Part shown: one piece after another, positions 27,643 to 36,468 of the stretch | Layout: every line of letters begins with the position of its first letter | Position numbering within the stretch: position 1 is the stretch's first letter | Assembly: GCF_028679125.1 (NCBI RefSeq) | Contig: NZ_JAJRCG010000004.1 | Location: 19,017-83,016, forward strand | Direction: 5' to 3' | Length of the DNA stretch: 64,000 nucleotides | From: Methanoregula sp. | GTDB lineage: Archaea > Halobacteriota > Methanomicrobia > Methanomicrobiales > Methanospirillaceae | Position numbers and translations under genes: made by a program | The notes under the pieces: generated by a model | Databases searched by the model: none | What the model was told of the DNA's origin: nothing | Seen by the model: only the letters and a program-made list of their open reading frames with translations

Positions 27643-28197
27643 ATGACAAAAGAGATCGTAGTCGGGGTGACGGGTGCGAGCGGGGCAATCTATGCCCGGC
27701 GCCTTCTTGAGGTGCTCAGTAAGGATGCAAAGGTCCACGTCATAGTCTCGGATGTCGCGGAGAAGATCGCAGCCCACGAGGGCGTCTCGCTCGCGGGATT
27801 CAATGCCGAGTATCATGCAAACGACAAGCTCTTCGCATCGATTGCCAGCGGTTCGCACAAGTACGATGGCATGGTCGTGATCCCGTGCAGTGCAAAGACG
27901 CTTGCCGCGATTGCGAACGGGTATGCCGACAACCTGATCACCCGCACTGCCGATGTCTGCCTCAAGGAAGGCCGGAAATGCATCCTCGTCACCCGCGAGA
28001 TGCCCCTCTCCAGGATACACTTAAAAAACATGCTTGCTGCAGAAGAGGCAGGTGCCACCATCATGCCGGCAAGCCCCGGGTTCTACCACAAACCTAAAAC
28101 CATTGACGATCTCGTGGACATGGTGGTGGCCCGGGTGCTCGACCACCTCGATATCGAACACAATCTCATCCAGCGCTGGAGCGGTTACGATGCGTGA
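27643..28197 (+). CDS. ubiX: UbiX flavin prenyltransferase, 184 aa
   Basis: The flavoprotein start E-I-V-V-G-V-T-G-A-S-G-A-I-Y-A (about residues 4-18) is diagnostic. The later V-I-P-C-S-A-K-T-L-A-A-I-A-N-G (about 86-100) and R-E-M-P-L-S-R-I-H-L-K-N-M (about 118-130) are the FMN and prenyl-phosphate binding motifs. UbiX attaches a dimethylallyl group to FMN to make the prenylated cofactor used by UbiD-type decarboxylases. The next gene is such a decarboxylase and overlaps it by 8 bases, so cofactor maker and user are translated together. ATG 27643 is preferred; GGAGAGG is 13 bases before it. Confidence 0.93.
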   Translation: MTKEIVVGVTGASGAIYARRLLEVLSKDAKVHVIVSDVAEKIAAHEGVSLAGFNAEYHANDKLFASIASGSHKYDGMVVIPCSAKTLAAIANGYADNLITRTADVCLKEGRKCILVTREMPLSRIHLKNMLAAEEAGATIMPASPGFYHKPKTIDDLVDMVVARVLDHLDIEHNLIQRWSGYDA

Positions 28198-29425
28198 ATT
28201 TATCGAAAAGATGCGGAAGGCAGGGCTCGTTGTTGATGTGAAGGAAAACGTATCGGCCGACATGCAGGCGCCGAAGATGGCGGCCGGTACCGACAAGCTC
28301 CTCTTCTTCCACAATATCGGCGGTCACAAGGCCGTCATGAACCTCACCGCGAGCCGGGCCGCGCTCTCCCTTGCGCTCGGTATCGAGGAAGCGAAGATGG
28401 TAAAGACCCTCGCGGACGCACAGTTCAACGGGAAGGTTGTCGAGGACGGGACGCTCCCGATGCAGAAGGTGGATCTCACAAAGCTCCCCATCATGCACCA
28501 TTTCCCGAAGGATGCCGGGAAGTACCTCACTTCCGCCATCGTCTTCTCCCGCTGGGAGGGTGTGGAGAACGCCTCGATCCACCGGATGCAGGTGCTGGAC
28601 GACCACCGGGTTGCTGCCCGTCTGGTCGAGGGCCGGCACACCCACGTGATGGTGAAGAAGGCCATAGCGAAAGGCGAGAAACTCCCCATTGCGATCACCA
28701 TCGGGACGCACCCTGCGGTAACCTTTGCGAGCTGCACCCGTGTTCCCACGGGCATGGAACTCCCGTATGCCGCGGAACTGATGGGCGGCACGATGAAGGT
28801 GAAGCGGTGCAGCAACGGTGTGCTCGTACCCGACGCGGAGATTGTGCTGGAAGGATTCATCACGGCGGAACTCACCGACGAGGGCCCGTTTGTCGATATC
28901 ACCGGCACCTATGACCCGATCCGTCGCCAGCATATCATCGAGTTCACCGGTATGTACATGAAGCCTGACTGCATCTACCACGGGATCCTGCCGGGCGGGG
29001 ACGAGCACAAGGTGTTGATGGGCTGCCCCTACGAGCCGAAGATCTACAAGGCCGTGGCCGGTGTGACCGAGGTCAGGAATGTGGTCCTGACCAAGGGTGG
29101 CTGCGGGTATCTCCACGCAGTCGTCCAGATCAAGAAGAGCACGCAGGGTGACGGCAAGAATGCGATCATGGCCGCGTTTGCCGCCCACACCTCGCTCAAG
29201 CACGTGGTGGTCGTGGACGAGGACATCGATCCCACGAATCCCCACGAGGTCGAATATGCAATCGCGACCCGGGTGAACGGCGACCGGGACATCATGGTCA
29301 TTACCGGCGTCCGCGGCTCCTCGCTCGACCCGTGCCAGCTCGAGGATGGCACGAACGTGAAGGTCGGCGTTGATGCAACGATGGTGCTCGGGCACGAGGC
29401 AGAGTTCACGCGGGCCACGTGGTGA
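28190..29425 (+). CDS. UbiD-family decarboxylase, probable anhydromevalonate phosphate decarboxylase, 411 aa
   Basis: The protein has the full UbiD architecture at about 410 residues: an N-terminal alpha/beta part, the prenyl-FMN binding domain with R-M-Q-V-L-D-D-H-R-V-A-A-R (about residues 128-140), the catalytic acidic segment A-E-I-V-L-E-G-F-I (about 217-225) and a C-terminal G-V-D-A-T motif. In archaea the UbiD protein encoded beside AcnX decarboxylates trans-anhydromevalonate 5-phosphate to isopentenyl phosphate. That identity comes from the context: ubiX overlaps upstream by 8 bases and the AcnX large subunit gene follows 4 bases downstream. The start at 28190 is set by that overlap. 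Confidence 0.85.
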   Translation: MREFIEKMRKAGLVVDVKENVSADMQAPKMAAGTDKLLFFHNIGGHKAVMNLTASRAALSLALGIEEAKMVKTLADAQFNGKVVEDGTLPMQKVDLTKLPIMHHFPKDAGKYLTSAIVFSRWEGVENASIHRMQVLDDHRVAARLVEGRHTHVMVKKAIAKGEKLPIAITIGTHPAVTFASCTRVPTGMELPYAAELMGGTMKVKRCSNGVLVPDAEIVLEGFITAELTDEGPFVDITGTYDPIRRQHIIEFTGMYMKPDCIYHGILPGGDEHKVLMGCPYEPKIYKAVAGVTEVRNVVLTKGGCGYLHAVVQIKKSTQGDGKNAIMAAFAAHTSLKHVVVVDEDIDPTNPHEVEYAIATRVNGDRDIMVITGVRGSSLDPCQLEDGTNVKVGVDATMVLGHEAEFTRATW

Positions 29426-29429
29426 GATC

Positions 29430-30596
29430 ATGCACCTTGACAGGGACGATGAACGGATTCTCGCCGGCGAACAGGGCGAGACAAAGCAGAAGATGCTCGA
29501 ACTCCTCGTAGCGCTGGGCAAGGTCTTCGGGGCAGAACGGCTTGTCCCCATTGCAAGTGCACAGGTGAGCGGGGCGTCTTACAAGACGATCGGGGAGTAC
29601 GGCCTCCAGTGGCTCAACTCGCTCGATGCAAAAGCCGTTGTCCCGGCAGTGCTGAACCCGATCGGTATGCCCCGGACACGGTGGCAGGAGATGGGCGTTG
29701 ATGAGGACTTTGCTGCAAAACAGCAGGCCGTTGTCGCGGCCTACGAGCGGCTGGGCATCGCCCTTGAATGCACCTGCACGCCCTACTATCTCCGCACAAC
29801 GAACTTCGGCGAACACCTCGCGTGGTCGGAGTCCTCGGCGGTCTGTTACGCGAACTCGGTGATCGGGGCCCGGACGAACCGCGAGGGTGGACCCGGTGCC
29901 CTTGCTGCTGCGCTCATGGGAAAGACGCCCTGTTACGGGCTCCACCTTGATGAGAACCGTAAACCCCAGGTGATCGTCCGCGTACAGGCCGATACCCGCG
30001 ACTGGAGTATCGCCCATTACGGGGCGCTTGGCTACCATACCGGCAAGCTCGTGGGCAACCGGATCCCGATCTTCTCGGGGCTCGAGGCCGCTGACCCCGA
30101 CCGGCTCAAGGGACTCGGGGCGGCGATGGCGGCTACCGGCGCCGTGGCACTCTACCATGTCGAAGGCGTTACTCCGGAAGCATCAAAAGGGCAGTTCGAC
30201 CTGTCAGGTCTCGAAGTTATTACCGTAGAAGCGGAAGAGGTCACCCGGCTGTTCAAAGAGATCCCGGTCGAGGCCGTGGCCGTGGGGTGCCCGCACTGCT
30301 CCCCAAAAGAACTGGAGGAGATCGCCCGGCTCATGAAAGGGCGGGTTGTCAGCAAACCGTTCTACATCTTTGCTTCGCAGGGCGTAATCGATAAAAACCA
30401 GCGGACCGTGGACCAGATCGAGACGTGTGGTGCCCGTGTCTTTGCCGATACCTGTATGGTGGTCTCTCCCGTGATGGAGCAGTACGAATCGATCATGGTG
30501 AACTCCGGAAAAGCCCTTGCCTATGTGCCGAATATGTGCGCCGCGGTCTCCCGTATCGGGACGATTGAGGACTGTGTGCGGGTGGGGACGGAATAA
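29430..30596 (+). CDS. Aconitase X (AcnX) large subunit, probable phosphomevalonate dehydratase, 388 aa
   Basis: AcnX (DUF521) features are clear: the N-terminal L-x-x-D-E-x-I-L-x-G-E-x-G, the S-G-A-S-Y-K-T-I-G-E segment (about residues 49-58), and Cys residues at E-C-T-C-T-P-Y (about 111-117), S-S-A-V-C-Y-A-N-S (about 133-141) and D-T-C-M-V-V-S-P (about 344-351) that would hold an iron-sulfur cluster. In archaea the two-subunit enzyme dehydrates 5-phosphomevalonate in the modified mevalonate pathway. The small subunit (DUF126) is not seen in this window. It starts 4 bases after the UbiD-family gene, forming a three-gene operon. Confidence 0.87.
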   Translation: MHLDRDDERILAGEQGETKQKMLELLVALGKVFGAERLVPIASAQVSGASYKTIGEYGLQWLNSLDAKAVVPAVLNPIGMPRTRWQEMGVDEDFAAKQQAVVAAYERLGIALECTCTPYYLRTTNFGEHLAWSESSAVCYANSVIGARTNREGGPGALAAALMGKTPCYGLHLDENRKPQVIVRVQADTRDWSIAHYGALGYHTGKLVGNRIPIFSGLEAADPDRLKGLGAAMAATGAVALYHVEGVTPEASKGQFDLSGLEVITVEAEEVTRLFKEIPVEAVAVGCPHCSPKELEEIARLMKGRVVSKPFYIFASQGVIDKNQRTVDQIETCGARVFADTCMVVSPVMEQYESIMVNSGKALAYVPNMCAAVSRIGTIEDCVRVGTE

Positions 30597-30675
30597 TTCT
30601 TTCCCGTTTTCGATCAGGACCGGGGCATGTCTGTTCATGCAATCAATTTAACATCGCGTTTCTCAATCACTGATT

Positions 30676-31332
30676 GTGAATAACCAGATTATTGTCATTT
30701 GTGCAGTGACCGCATTATTCGCCGCAGGCTGTGTGGGTGACCCCGGGGGTTCTGCAACCACAACACCCGTTGTGATCGATTATCAGGGAGATCCCGGATG
30801 GGTCCGATATACCAATACGGATCTTCATTTCAGTATCTCCACACCGGTTGACTGGGAGATCCTGTCTGTGACAAAATCTGTCCTCGCGAAAAAAACCACC
30901 ATGAACCTGACATTGGCCATGAACAGGGTTGTTTTTGCATGCGCCCCGAACATGACGGGATGCGTTATGATATCCGGCATGGATTATTCCGGAGAACCGG
31001 TCTCTCCTGACAATGATTCAGGAGACCCCTGGATACCGGACAACCGGTATGAGGAGTTCCTGGTGAATGCAGAATCCGCAACGTTTGAGGGCATTGACGT
31101 TACCATAACCAGCGTAACAAAAGACAGCAGGAATTACCTGATCAATGGACATCCGGCACGGCATGCTTCATTTATTGTGCAGATAAACGGCGAATCCCAG
31201 ACCACCGATTGCTACATCATAGCCCATAACAATGTGTATTATTCCGAATGGTATGCTGCACGGCCCGGATCAACCACGTTTGAGGCTGCGACAGCATCGG
31301 ATATCATGCACACCTTTGATATCGCACTATAA
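30676..31332 (+). CDS. Secreted lipoprotein, hypothetical, 218 aa
   Basis: The start is GTG 30676, giving a lipoprotein signal with lipobox A-A-G-C at about residues 16-19. The mature part has a W-V-R-Y-T-N-T-D-L-H-F-S-I-S-T-P-V-D-W motif (about 45-63), like the first strands of PsbP/MOG1-type domains, which bind ligands or proteins. A Cys pair (~96 and ~102) may form a disulfide. It is likely outside the membrane. It follows the AcnX gene by 79 bases and is more AT-rich than it, so it is probably a separate unit. Confidence 0.6.
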   Translation: MNNQIIVICAVTALFAAGCVGDPGGSATTTPVVIDYQGDPGWVRYTNTDLHFSISTPVDWEILSVTKSVLAKKTTMNLTLAMNRVVFACAPNMTGCVMISGMDYSGEPVSPDNDSGDPWIPDNRYEEFLVNAESATFEGIDVTITSVTKDSRNYLINGHPARHASFIVQINGESQTTDCYIIAHNNVYYSEWYAARPGSTTFEAATASDIMHTFDIAL

Positions 31333-31437
31333 TGGCATTTTTTTAAGCTAATGTGATGAGCATATTATCCCCGATTGTCGCGGCAAAAAGCCGACGGTCA
31401 ATAAGCGTCCCGGCGGCAATTAAAAAAAGAAAATCCT

Positions 31438-31767
31438 TCAGCCGAGCAGAAGCAGGATCTTCCTGATCTCCACAACTGCTTCAGGTGTCGGGTTATGGCC
31501 CGGGCTGACCCCTTCCCCGTACGAAAGGATCTTCCTGACATCGCCTGCCTTTGTGTTCGCAAACGTGATCTTGTTCCAGACCTTCTGGTCTATCGTGTTC
31601 CACGTGCACTGGAGCAGGTGAGTGAGAAGGGCGACATCCGCTTCGGAGAATGACTTCCACTCCGCGCCCATTCCCTGCTGCATCATCTTCATTGCAGTCT
31701 CGACCGTCTTCCCGCGGTGGACATGGTACAGGCGTCTTCCCAACTCTGCCTGGGTTACATCCGGCAT
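31438..31767 (-). CDS. Small cytosolic protein, paralogue of the gene at 31966, 109 aa
   Basis: Not recognised. The protein is soluble and helical with conserved W residues. It is clearly related to the divergent neighbour at 31966: both read E-L-G-R-R near residue 8, V-E-x-A near 22, A-E-W-x-S-F-S-x-x-D near 35, and a later W followed by F/T and D. ATG 31767 is chosen because the match to the paralogue starts there; the longer frame to 31863 overlaps the promoter gap. The pair probably arose by duplication and inversion and may form a heteromer. No known domain is evident. Confidence 0.6.
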   Translation of the reverse strand: MPDVTQAELGRRLYHVHRGKTVETAMKMMQQGMGAEWKSFSEADVALLTHLLQCTWNTIDQKVWNKITFANTKAGDVRKILSYGEGVSPGHNPTPEAVVEIRKILLLLG

Positions 31768-31965
31768 ATGTGTTCCTCCCGTCCCATCATGGGGATGATG
31801 AGTGAATCCCGCTGTGCAGCCATATACTTTGTGGCGCCCGTACACGATGATAACGATGTACATGTATCATGTACACTAGGAAACAGAATTCCCGTGATGA
31901 GTCAGCCTCTCCCCGGAAGGGAAAGTGCTATTACCCGGCACGGGATAATTCCGATACATCCTGTT

Positions 31966-32310
31966 ATGCCCCCTACAAACGAGGAGGAGCTGGGCAGGAG
32001 ACGGTTCCAGCTCTACCGGGATCAGGCCGTTGAAGCGGCGATCGAGAAGATACGGCACGCTCCGGCCGCCGAATGGCACTCGTTCTCGGGTGAAGACTAT
32101 GTGATCCTCAAAGAGATGCTTGGGGAGATCTGGATCAGCCTCGGGCGGGAGAAGTGGCAGCGGTACGCGTTCTCCACGCTCACCCGGCAGGATCTCCATG
32201 ACCTCATCGCTCTCGGTCACCGGGTAAAAAGCCATTCTCCTGCTGCACCCCTGCTTGAAGAAATGGACGCGATCCTCTCGCACACCCCTCACGGCCATCA
32301 CTTCGTGTGA
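31966..32310 (+). CDS. Small cytosolic protein, paralogue of the gene at 31438, 114 aa
   Basis: Not recognised. ATG 31966 aligns with the start of the divergent paralogue. The shared motif order is E-L-G-R-R-R, V-E-A-A-I-E-K, A-E-W-H-S-F-S-G-E-D, L-x-E-x-W and F-S-T-L-T-R-Q-D-L. The C-terminal ~25 residues (H-S-P-A-A-P-L-L-E-E... H-T-P-H-G-H-H) are not shared and are His-rich. It lies 105 bases upstream of atpK, at the position where many methanogens have ATPase subunit genes H and I, but it resembles neither of these. A separate TATA box precedes atpK. Confidence 0.6.
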   Translation: MPPTNEEELGRRRFQLYRDQAVEAAIEKIRHAPAAEWHSFSGEDYVILKEMLGEIWISLGREKWQRYAFSTLTRQDLHDLIALGHRVKSHSPAAPLLEEMDAILSHTPHGHHFV

Positions 32311-32367
32311 TCGGACGGGTCAGGGAACCTCTGGTGGAAGCGGGTTTCCACGGGAGGAATGCGGCAT

Positions 32368-32376
32368 ACTTTAATA
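32368..32376 (+). promoter_or_regulatory. TATA box for the A-ATPase operon
   Basis: ACTTTAATA lies about 40-48 bases before the atpK ATG, predicting a leader of about 15-20 bases that contains the AGAGGTG ribosome site (32405-32411). It suggests that the ATPase operon is transcribed on its own, starting at atpK. Confidence 0.5.
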
Positions 32377-32415
32377 TGCCTGCACCCTGTAGGTTGTATC
32401 ATTAGAGGTGTGCAT

Positions 32416-32634
32416 ATGGTTGGTTGGGAAGTCCCGATTGGAGCTGCCATCGCATTCGCTGGTGGCGCGATTGGCACCGGGTGGGCGCAGTCCCGCATCG
32501 GAGCCGCTGGAGCAGGAGCCATTGCCGAACGGCCGGAGACCGTGGGGTCCATTATCATCCTCGAAGCAATCCCTGAGACACTCGTCATTCTCGGGTTCGT
32601 TGTTGCCGCGATGATCATCCTGATGGTGAAGTGA
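32416..32634 (+). CDS. atpK: A-type ATP synthase subunit K (proteolipid c), 72 aa
   Basis: This is a two-helix hairpin proteolipid. Helix 1 (about residues 8-30) is Gly/Ala-rich. A short loop A-E-R-P-E-T follows, and helix 2 (about 43-71) has the ion-binding carboxylate Glu54 in A-I-P-E-T-L-V-I-L. Gln25 in helix 1 is kept. The position usually Tyr in sodium-binding rings (P-E-T-x-x-I-Y) is Leu here, hinting at protons rather than sodium; that is inference. It is the first gene of the operon; atpE follows after a 140-base gap with a GC-rich hairpin (CCCGGGCC...CCCGGG, about 32700-32721). Confidence 0.88.
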   Translation: MVGWEVPIGAAIAFAGGAIGTGWAQSRIGAAGAGAIAERPETVGSIIILEAIPETLVILGFVVAAMIILMVK

Positions 32635-32774
32635 TCGGGCGGCACGGTCGCTGACCTCACGAACACCACGTTCCCCAGCACGTATACTTCTTTCCTTCTC
32701 CCGGGCCGGGAACCCCGGGAGTTGCCAGGCAGCAGTACCGCAGCACGCCCCGTGCACAACAGGACGGTGATGCC

Positions 32775-33359
32775 ATGGCCTTTGAGAGTCTCCTGAAATC
32801 GGTGGAGGAGAGCGCACACGAGCGGGAGCAGGAGCTCCGCAAAAAAGCGCAGAAACAGGCAGAGGAGATCCGGGCGGATGCACAGAAACAGGCAGAGGAG
32901 ATCCATGAGCGTGCCATCCGGGAAGCGGAGAAGTCCGCGGCGATCGAGCGGAACAAGCAGCTCTACCTGGCGAAGGGGGAGCTCAAGGAGCAGGATCTCC
33001 GGAGCCGGGAGAAGATCTTCGCGGCCGCATTCGATGAGGCAGGTGCGCAGCTGGCCCGGCTCCGCCAGGAAAAAACCTACCCGGCCGTATTTGAACGGCT
33101 CACCCGGGAGGCGATCGCTGCCATGGGAACGACCCCGTACCGTCTCCATGTGGACACGCGGGATCGTGACCTCTGCACCAGGACCCTGGCAGCGCTGGGT
33201 GTCCGGTGCGAGGTGCTTGCCGATATTGAATGTGCGGGGGGCCTCACTGCCAGCTCTCCAGACGGTCTCGTCAGGATCTCCAACACGGTGGAGTCCCGGC
33301 TCGAACGGATACGGGAGCACAAGCGGCGCGATATCTACGCGGTCCTGTTTGGTGACTGA
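32775..33359 (+). CDS. atpE: A-type ATP synthase subunit E (peripheral stalk), 194 aa
   Basis: The N-terminal ~75 residues are a long charged coiled coil (repeats of K-A-Q-K-Q-A-E-E-I-R), and the C-terminal half is a globular domain ending in a conserved G-G-L-T-A-S-S-P-D-G-L-V-R-I-S-N-T segment (about residues 156-172), typical of subunit E. It ties the catalytic head to the membrane stator together with subunit H. It is followed by atpC after 2 bases. Confidence 0.9.
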   Translation: MAFESLLKSVEESAHEREQELRKKAQKQAEEIRADAQKQAEEIHERAIREAEKSAAIERNKQLYLAKGELKEQDLRSREKIFAAAFDEAGAQLARLRQEKTYPAVFERLTREAIAAMGTTPYRLHVDTRDRDLCTRTLAALGVRCEVLADIECAGGLTASSPDGLVRISNTVESRLERIREHKRRDIYAVLFGD

Positions 33360-33361
33360 CA

Positions 33362-34411
33362 ATGGACTGGGGATATATCAATGCCCGGATGCGGGGGATG
33401 AAGAGCCGGCTTCTGGACCACCGCACGCTCGATGCCCTGATCATCCAGCCCGACATCGATACCCTGATAGGCGAGCTGGAGAAGACGGCTTACCGCGATG
33501 ACATGATCGAGGCAAAAGGCCGGTACTCCGGGATGCCGGCCATCGAGCACGCCCTCAGGAACAACTTTGTCCGGACCTTCCGGAAGATCCTCGCCTTCGC
33601 GAAGAACGACGAGGCAGAGCAGTATATCCGGATCTTCCTCCACCGCTGGGATGTCCAGAACATCAAGACGATCCTCCGGGGGAAGAACATTCATGTGACG
33701 AACGAGGAGATCCTCGAATGCATTGTCCCCGCGGGCGAGATGGACGAGGCGACCCTGACCGAACTCGTCCGGCAGCAGGATGTCAAAGCGGTGATCGACC
33801 TTCTCGCAACGTGGCGCATCCCGTATGCCCGCCCGCTCACGGAGGGGTTCCCGGCATTTGCCACCAGCAGCGATCTCGGGATGCTCGAATGCGCCCTCGA
33901 TCGCTTCTATTACCAGGATGCGCTCCTCGCGGTGGCGGGGACGGGGAATAACAAGGCGATCATCCGGCAGGTGCTTGCAACGGAGGTCGATATGGTGAAC
34001 ATCAAGACCGTCCTGCGGATGGTCCGGGATCAGGTAGAACCGGAGGAGGCGAAGAAGTTCCTGATCGGCGGCGGGTTTGAGCTCGACGAGAAGAAGCTGG
34101 GCCGGCTCCTTGCCCTGCACACGGTTGCCGAGGTGGTTTCAGGGCTCGGGGCCACCCGGTACCGCTTCCTCTCAGACATTCCCGAAGCCGCGCTGGAGGC
34201 AAAGAAGATCTCGGTGATCGAGAAGGAGCTGGAGCGCTATCTCGTGCAGCAGGGCGCGAAGTCGTTCCTTGGCGATCCTTTGAGCGTTGCCTCGCTCATC
34301 GGGTACTTCTGGGCAAAGTACAACGAGATCACGAACATCCGGATCATCTCGCGCTGCAAGACCGCCGATTTCCCGGTGGAGCACCTGAAGGAGGAACTGG
34401 TGTATGTATAA
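33362..34411 (+). CDS. atpC: A-type ATP synthase subunit C (rotor-ring connector), 349 aa
   Basis: The protein is all-helical and of family length. It begins D-W-G-Y-I-N-A-R-M-R-G-M-K-S-R-L-L, typical of subunit C/d, which caps the proteolipid ring and seats the central stalk. Repeated L-E-x-A-L-D/R-x-x-F/Y motifs (for example M-L-E-C-A-L-D-R-F-Y-Y) mark its three helical lobes. It starts 2 bases after atpE and overlaps atpF by 8 bases. Confidence 0.9.
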   Translation: MDWGYINARMRGMKSRLLDHRTLDALIIQPDIDTLIGELEKTAYRDDMIEAKGRYSGMPAIEHALRNNFVRTFRKILAFAKNDEAEQYIRIFLHRWDVQNIKTILRGKNIHVTNEEILECIVPAGEMDEATLTELVRQQDVKAVIDLLATWRIPYARPLTEGFPAFATSSDLGMLECALDRFYYQDALLAVAGTGNNKAIIRQVLATEVDMVNIKTVLRMVRDQVEPEEAKKFLIGGGFELDEKKLGRLLALHTVAEVVSGLGATRYRFLSDIPEAALEAKKISVIEKELERYLVQQGAKSFLGDPLSVASLIGYFWAKYNEITNIRIISRCKTADFPVEHLKEELVYV

Positions 34412-34724
34412 GTTCGTCATCGTGACCGACAGCGACCGGGCATCGGGGTTCCGGCTCGCGGGGGCGGAGGTCTTCGAGGCAAAGGATGTGGAGGAGGCAC
34501 GGGTGGTGATTCCCCCCCTCCTGCACAAGGACGACATCGGGATCGTGGCGGTGAACGAGGAGTACATGCTCGGGCTGGACGAGAAACTGATGGACCGGAT
34601 CGAGAAGATGCACCGCCCGCTCATCATCCCGATCCCCTCGAAATCGAAAGAGGTGGACCGGCGGACCTATATCGAGCGGTTGCTCCGGAAGGCGATCGGG
34701 TACAACATCGTGCTGAAGAGGTGA
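34404..34724 (+). CDS. atpF: A-type ATP synthase subunit F, 106 aa
   Basis: A small alpha/beta (CheY-like) protein. The start [18 protein letters not shown] and the [10 protein letters not shown] segment are characteristic of subunit F, part of the central stalk. It overlaps atpC by 8 bases and is followed 4 bases later by atpA. Confidence 0.9.
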   Translation: MYKFVIVTDSDRASGFRLAGAEVFEAKDVEEARVVIPPLLHKDDIGIVAVNEEYMLGLDEKLMDRIEKMHRPLIIPIPSKSKEVDRRTYIERLLRKAIGYNIVLKR

Positions 34725-34728
34725 AGGA

Positions 34729-36468
34729 ATGATAGCGGGAACAATTTCACGGATCTCGGGCCCGGTGATCATGGCAAAGGGCATGAAAGGGTCCAAGATG
34801 TATGACGTGGTGAAGGTCGGGGCCGAGGCCCTCCGCGGCGAGATCATCCGGCTTGAAGGCGACGAAGCGGTGATCCAGGTGTACGAGGACACGACCGGGC
34901 TCACGCTGGGCGAGAGCGTGGAGAACACCGAGACCCCGCTCTCCGTGGAGCTGGGCCCCGGCCTCCTCGCCTCCATCTACGACGGCGTCCAGCGCCCGCT
35001 GCCCGTCCTCCTCAAGCTGAGCGGGGATTTCATTGGCCGGGGCATCACGGCCCCGGGGCTCGACCGGTCCAGGAAATGGGATTTTACCCCGACGGTGAAG
35101 AAGGGTGATACACTTGGGCCCGGCGATGTGATCGGCACCGTGAAGGAGTTCCAGTTCGAGCACCGCGTCCTTGTTCCCCCGAAGATTGCAGGAACCGTCA
35201 CGGAGATCCGGGCAGGGTCGTTCACGGTAGAGGAGATCGTCTGCGTGCTCGACAACAAGGTCCGTCTCCCGATGATGCAGTCCTGGCCGGTCCGGCTCCC
35301 CCGTCCCCACCAGAAGAAACTCGATCCCCTGCTGCCGCTGATCACCGGCCAGCGGGTCTTTGACTGCATGTTCCCGGTGACAAAGGGCGGGACAGCGATG
35401 ATCCCGGGCGGGTTTGGCACCGGCAAGACGGTCTCTGAGCAGACGCTCGCCAAGTGGTCGGACACCCAGATCGTAGTCTACATCGGGTGCGGGGAACGGG
35501 GCAACGAGATGACGGACGTGCTCGCGGAGTTTCCGGAGCTCGTCGATCCCCGGACAAAACTCCCGCTGATCGAGCGGACGATCCTGATCGCCAACACCTC
35601 GAACATGCCGGTCGCTGCCCGCGAGGCCTCGATCTATACCGGGATCACGATCGCGGAATATTTCCGGGACATGGGGTACGATGTGGCACTGCTGGCGGAT
35701 TCGACCTCCCGCTGGGGCGAGGCTCTCCGCGAAGTATCGGGGAGGCTCGAAGAGATGCCGGGCGAGGAGGGCTATCCCGCGTACCTCGCGACCCGGCTCT
35801 CGGCCTTCTACGAGCGGGCGGGCCGGGTGGTCTGCCTCGGGAGCGGGGAGCGGACCGGTTCGGTCACGGTCGTGGGGGCGGTCTCGCCACCCGGGGGGGA
35901 CTTCTCGGAGCCGATCACCCAGAACACCCTCCGCGTTGTCGGCACGTTCTGGGCGCTGGACACGAACCTTGCCTACCGCCGGCACTTCCCGTCTGTGAAC
36001 TGGATCAAGAGTTACTCGCTCTACCTTGACTGTATCGCGGAATGGTACGACAAGACCATTGCCCGCGACTGGCGGGAGCTCCGGGAGAAGGCGATGTACC
36101 TGCTCCAGAAGGAGGTCGAGCTCCAGGAGATCGTCCAGCTGGTGGGCCCGGATGCCCTGCCCGACAGCGAGAAGGCGATCCTGGATGTGACCCGGATGAT
36201 CCGCGAGGACTTTCTCCAGCAGAGCGCGTACAGCGACACGGACTCGTTCTGCCCTGTGGAGAAGCAGTACGCGATGCTCAAGGTGATCATGACCTACTAC
36301 GAGCAGATCATCCTGGCAATGAACCGGGGGGTCAGCCTGCGGCAGGTGCAGGCGCTCCCGCTGAGGGCGACCATCGGGAGGATGAAGGAGGCAGAGGATG
36401 CGGAGGCGGTCCGGAAGATGATCGATGAGGTCAGTTCGGCGATTGCCCGGCTGGAGGTGGAAAAATGA
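34729..36468 (+). CDS. atpA: A-type ATP synthase catalytic subunit A, 579 aa
   Basis: The catalytic subunit is complete. The P-loop G-G-F-G-T-G-K-T is at about residues 227-234 (the more usual form is G-P-F-G-S-G-K-T). The non-homologous region (about 115-190) typical of A/V-type A subunits is present. Catalytic G-E-R-G-N-E-M and [12 protein letters not shown] follow. It synthesises or hydrolyses ATP at the A-B interfaces. It overlaps atpB by 4 bases (ATGA). No intein is present. Confidence 0.95.
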   Translation: MIAGTISRISGPVIMAKGMKGSKMYDVVKVGAEALRGEIIRLEGDEAVIQVYEDTTGLTLGESVENTETPLSVELGPGLLASIYDGVQRPLPVLLKLSGDFIGRGITAPGLDRSRKWDFTPTVKKGDTLGPGDVIGTVKEFQFEHRVLVPPKIAGTVTEIRAGSFTVEEIVCVLDNKVRLPMMQSWPVRLPRPHQKKLDPLLPLITGQRVFDCMFPVTKGGTAMIPGGFGTGKTVSEQTLAKWSDTQIVVYIGCGERGNEMTDVLAEFPELVDPRTKLPLIERTILIANTSNMPVAAREASIYTGITIAEYFRDMGYDVALLADSTSRWGEALREVSGRLEEMPGEEGYPAYLATRLSAFYERAGRVVCLGSGERTGSVTVVGAVSPPGGDFSEPITQNTLRVVGTFWALDTNLAYRRHFPSVNWIKSYSLYLDCIAEWYDKTIARDWRELREKAMYLLQKEVELQEIVQLVGPDALPDSEKAILDVTRMIREDFLQQSAYSDTDSFCPVEKQYAMLKVIMTYYEQIILAMNRGVSLRQVQALPLRATIGRMKEAEDAEAVRKMIDEVSSAIARLEVEK

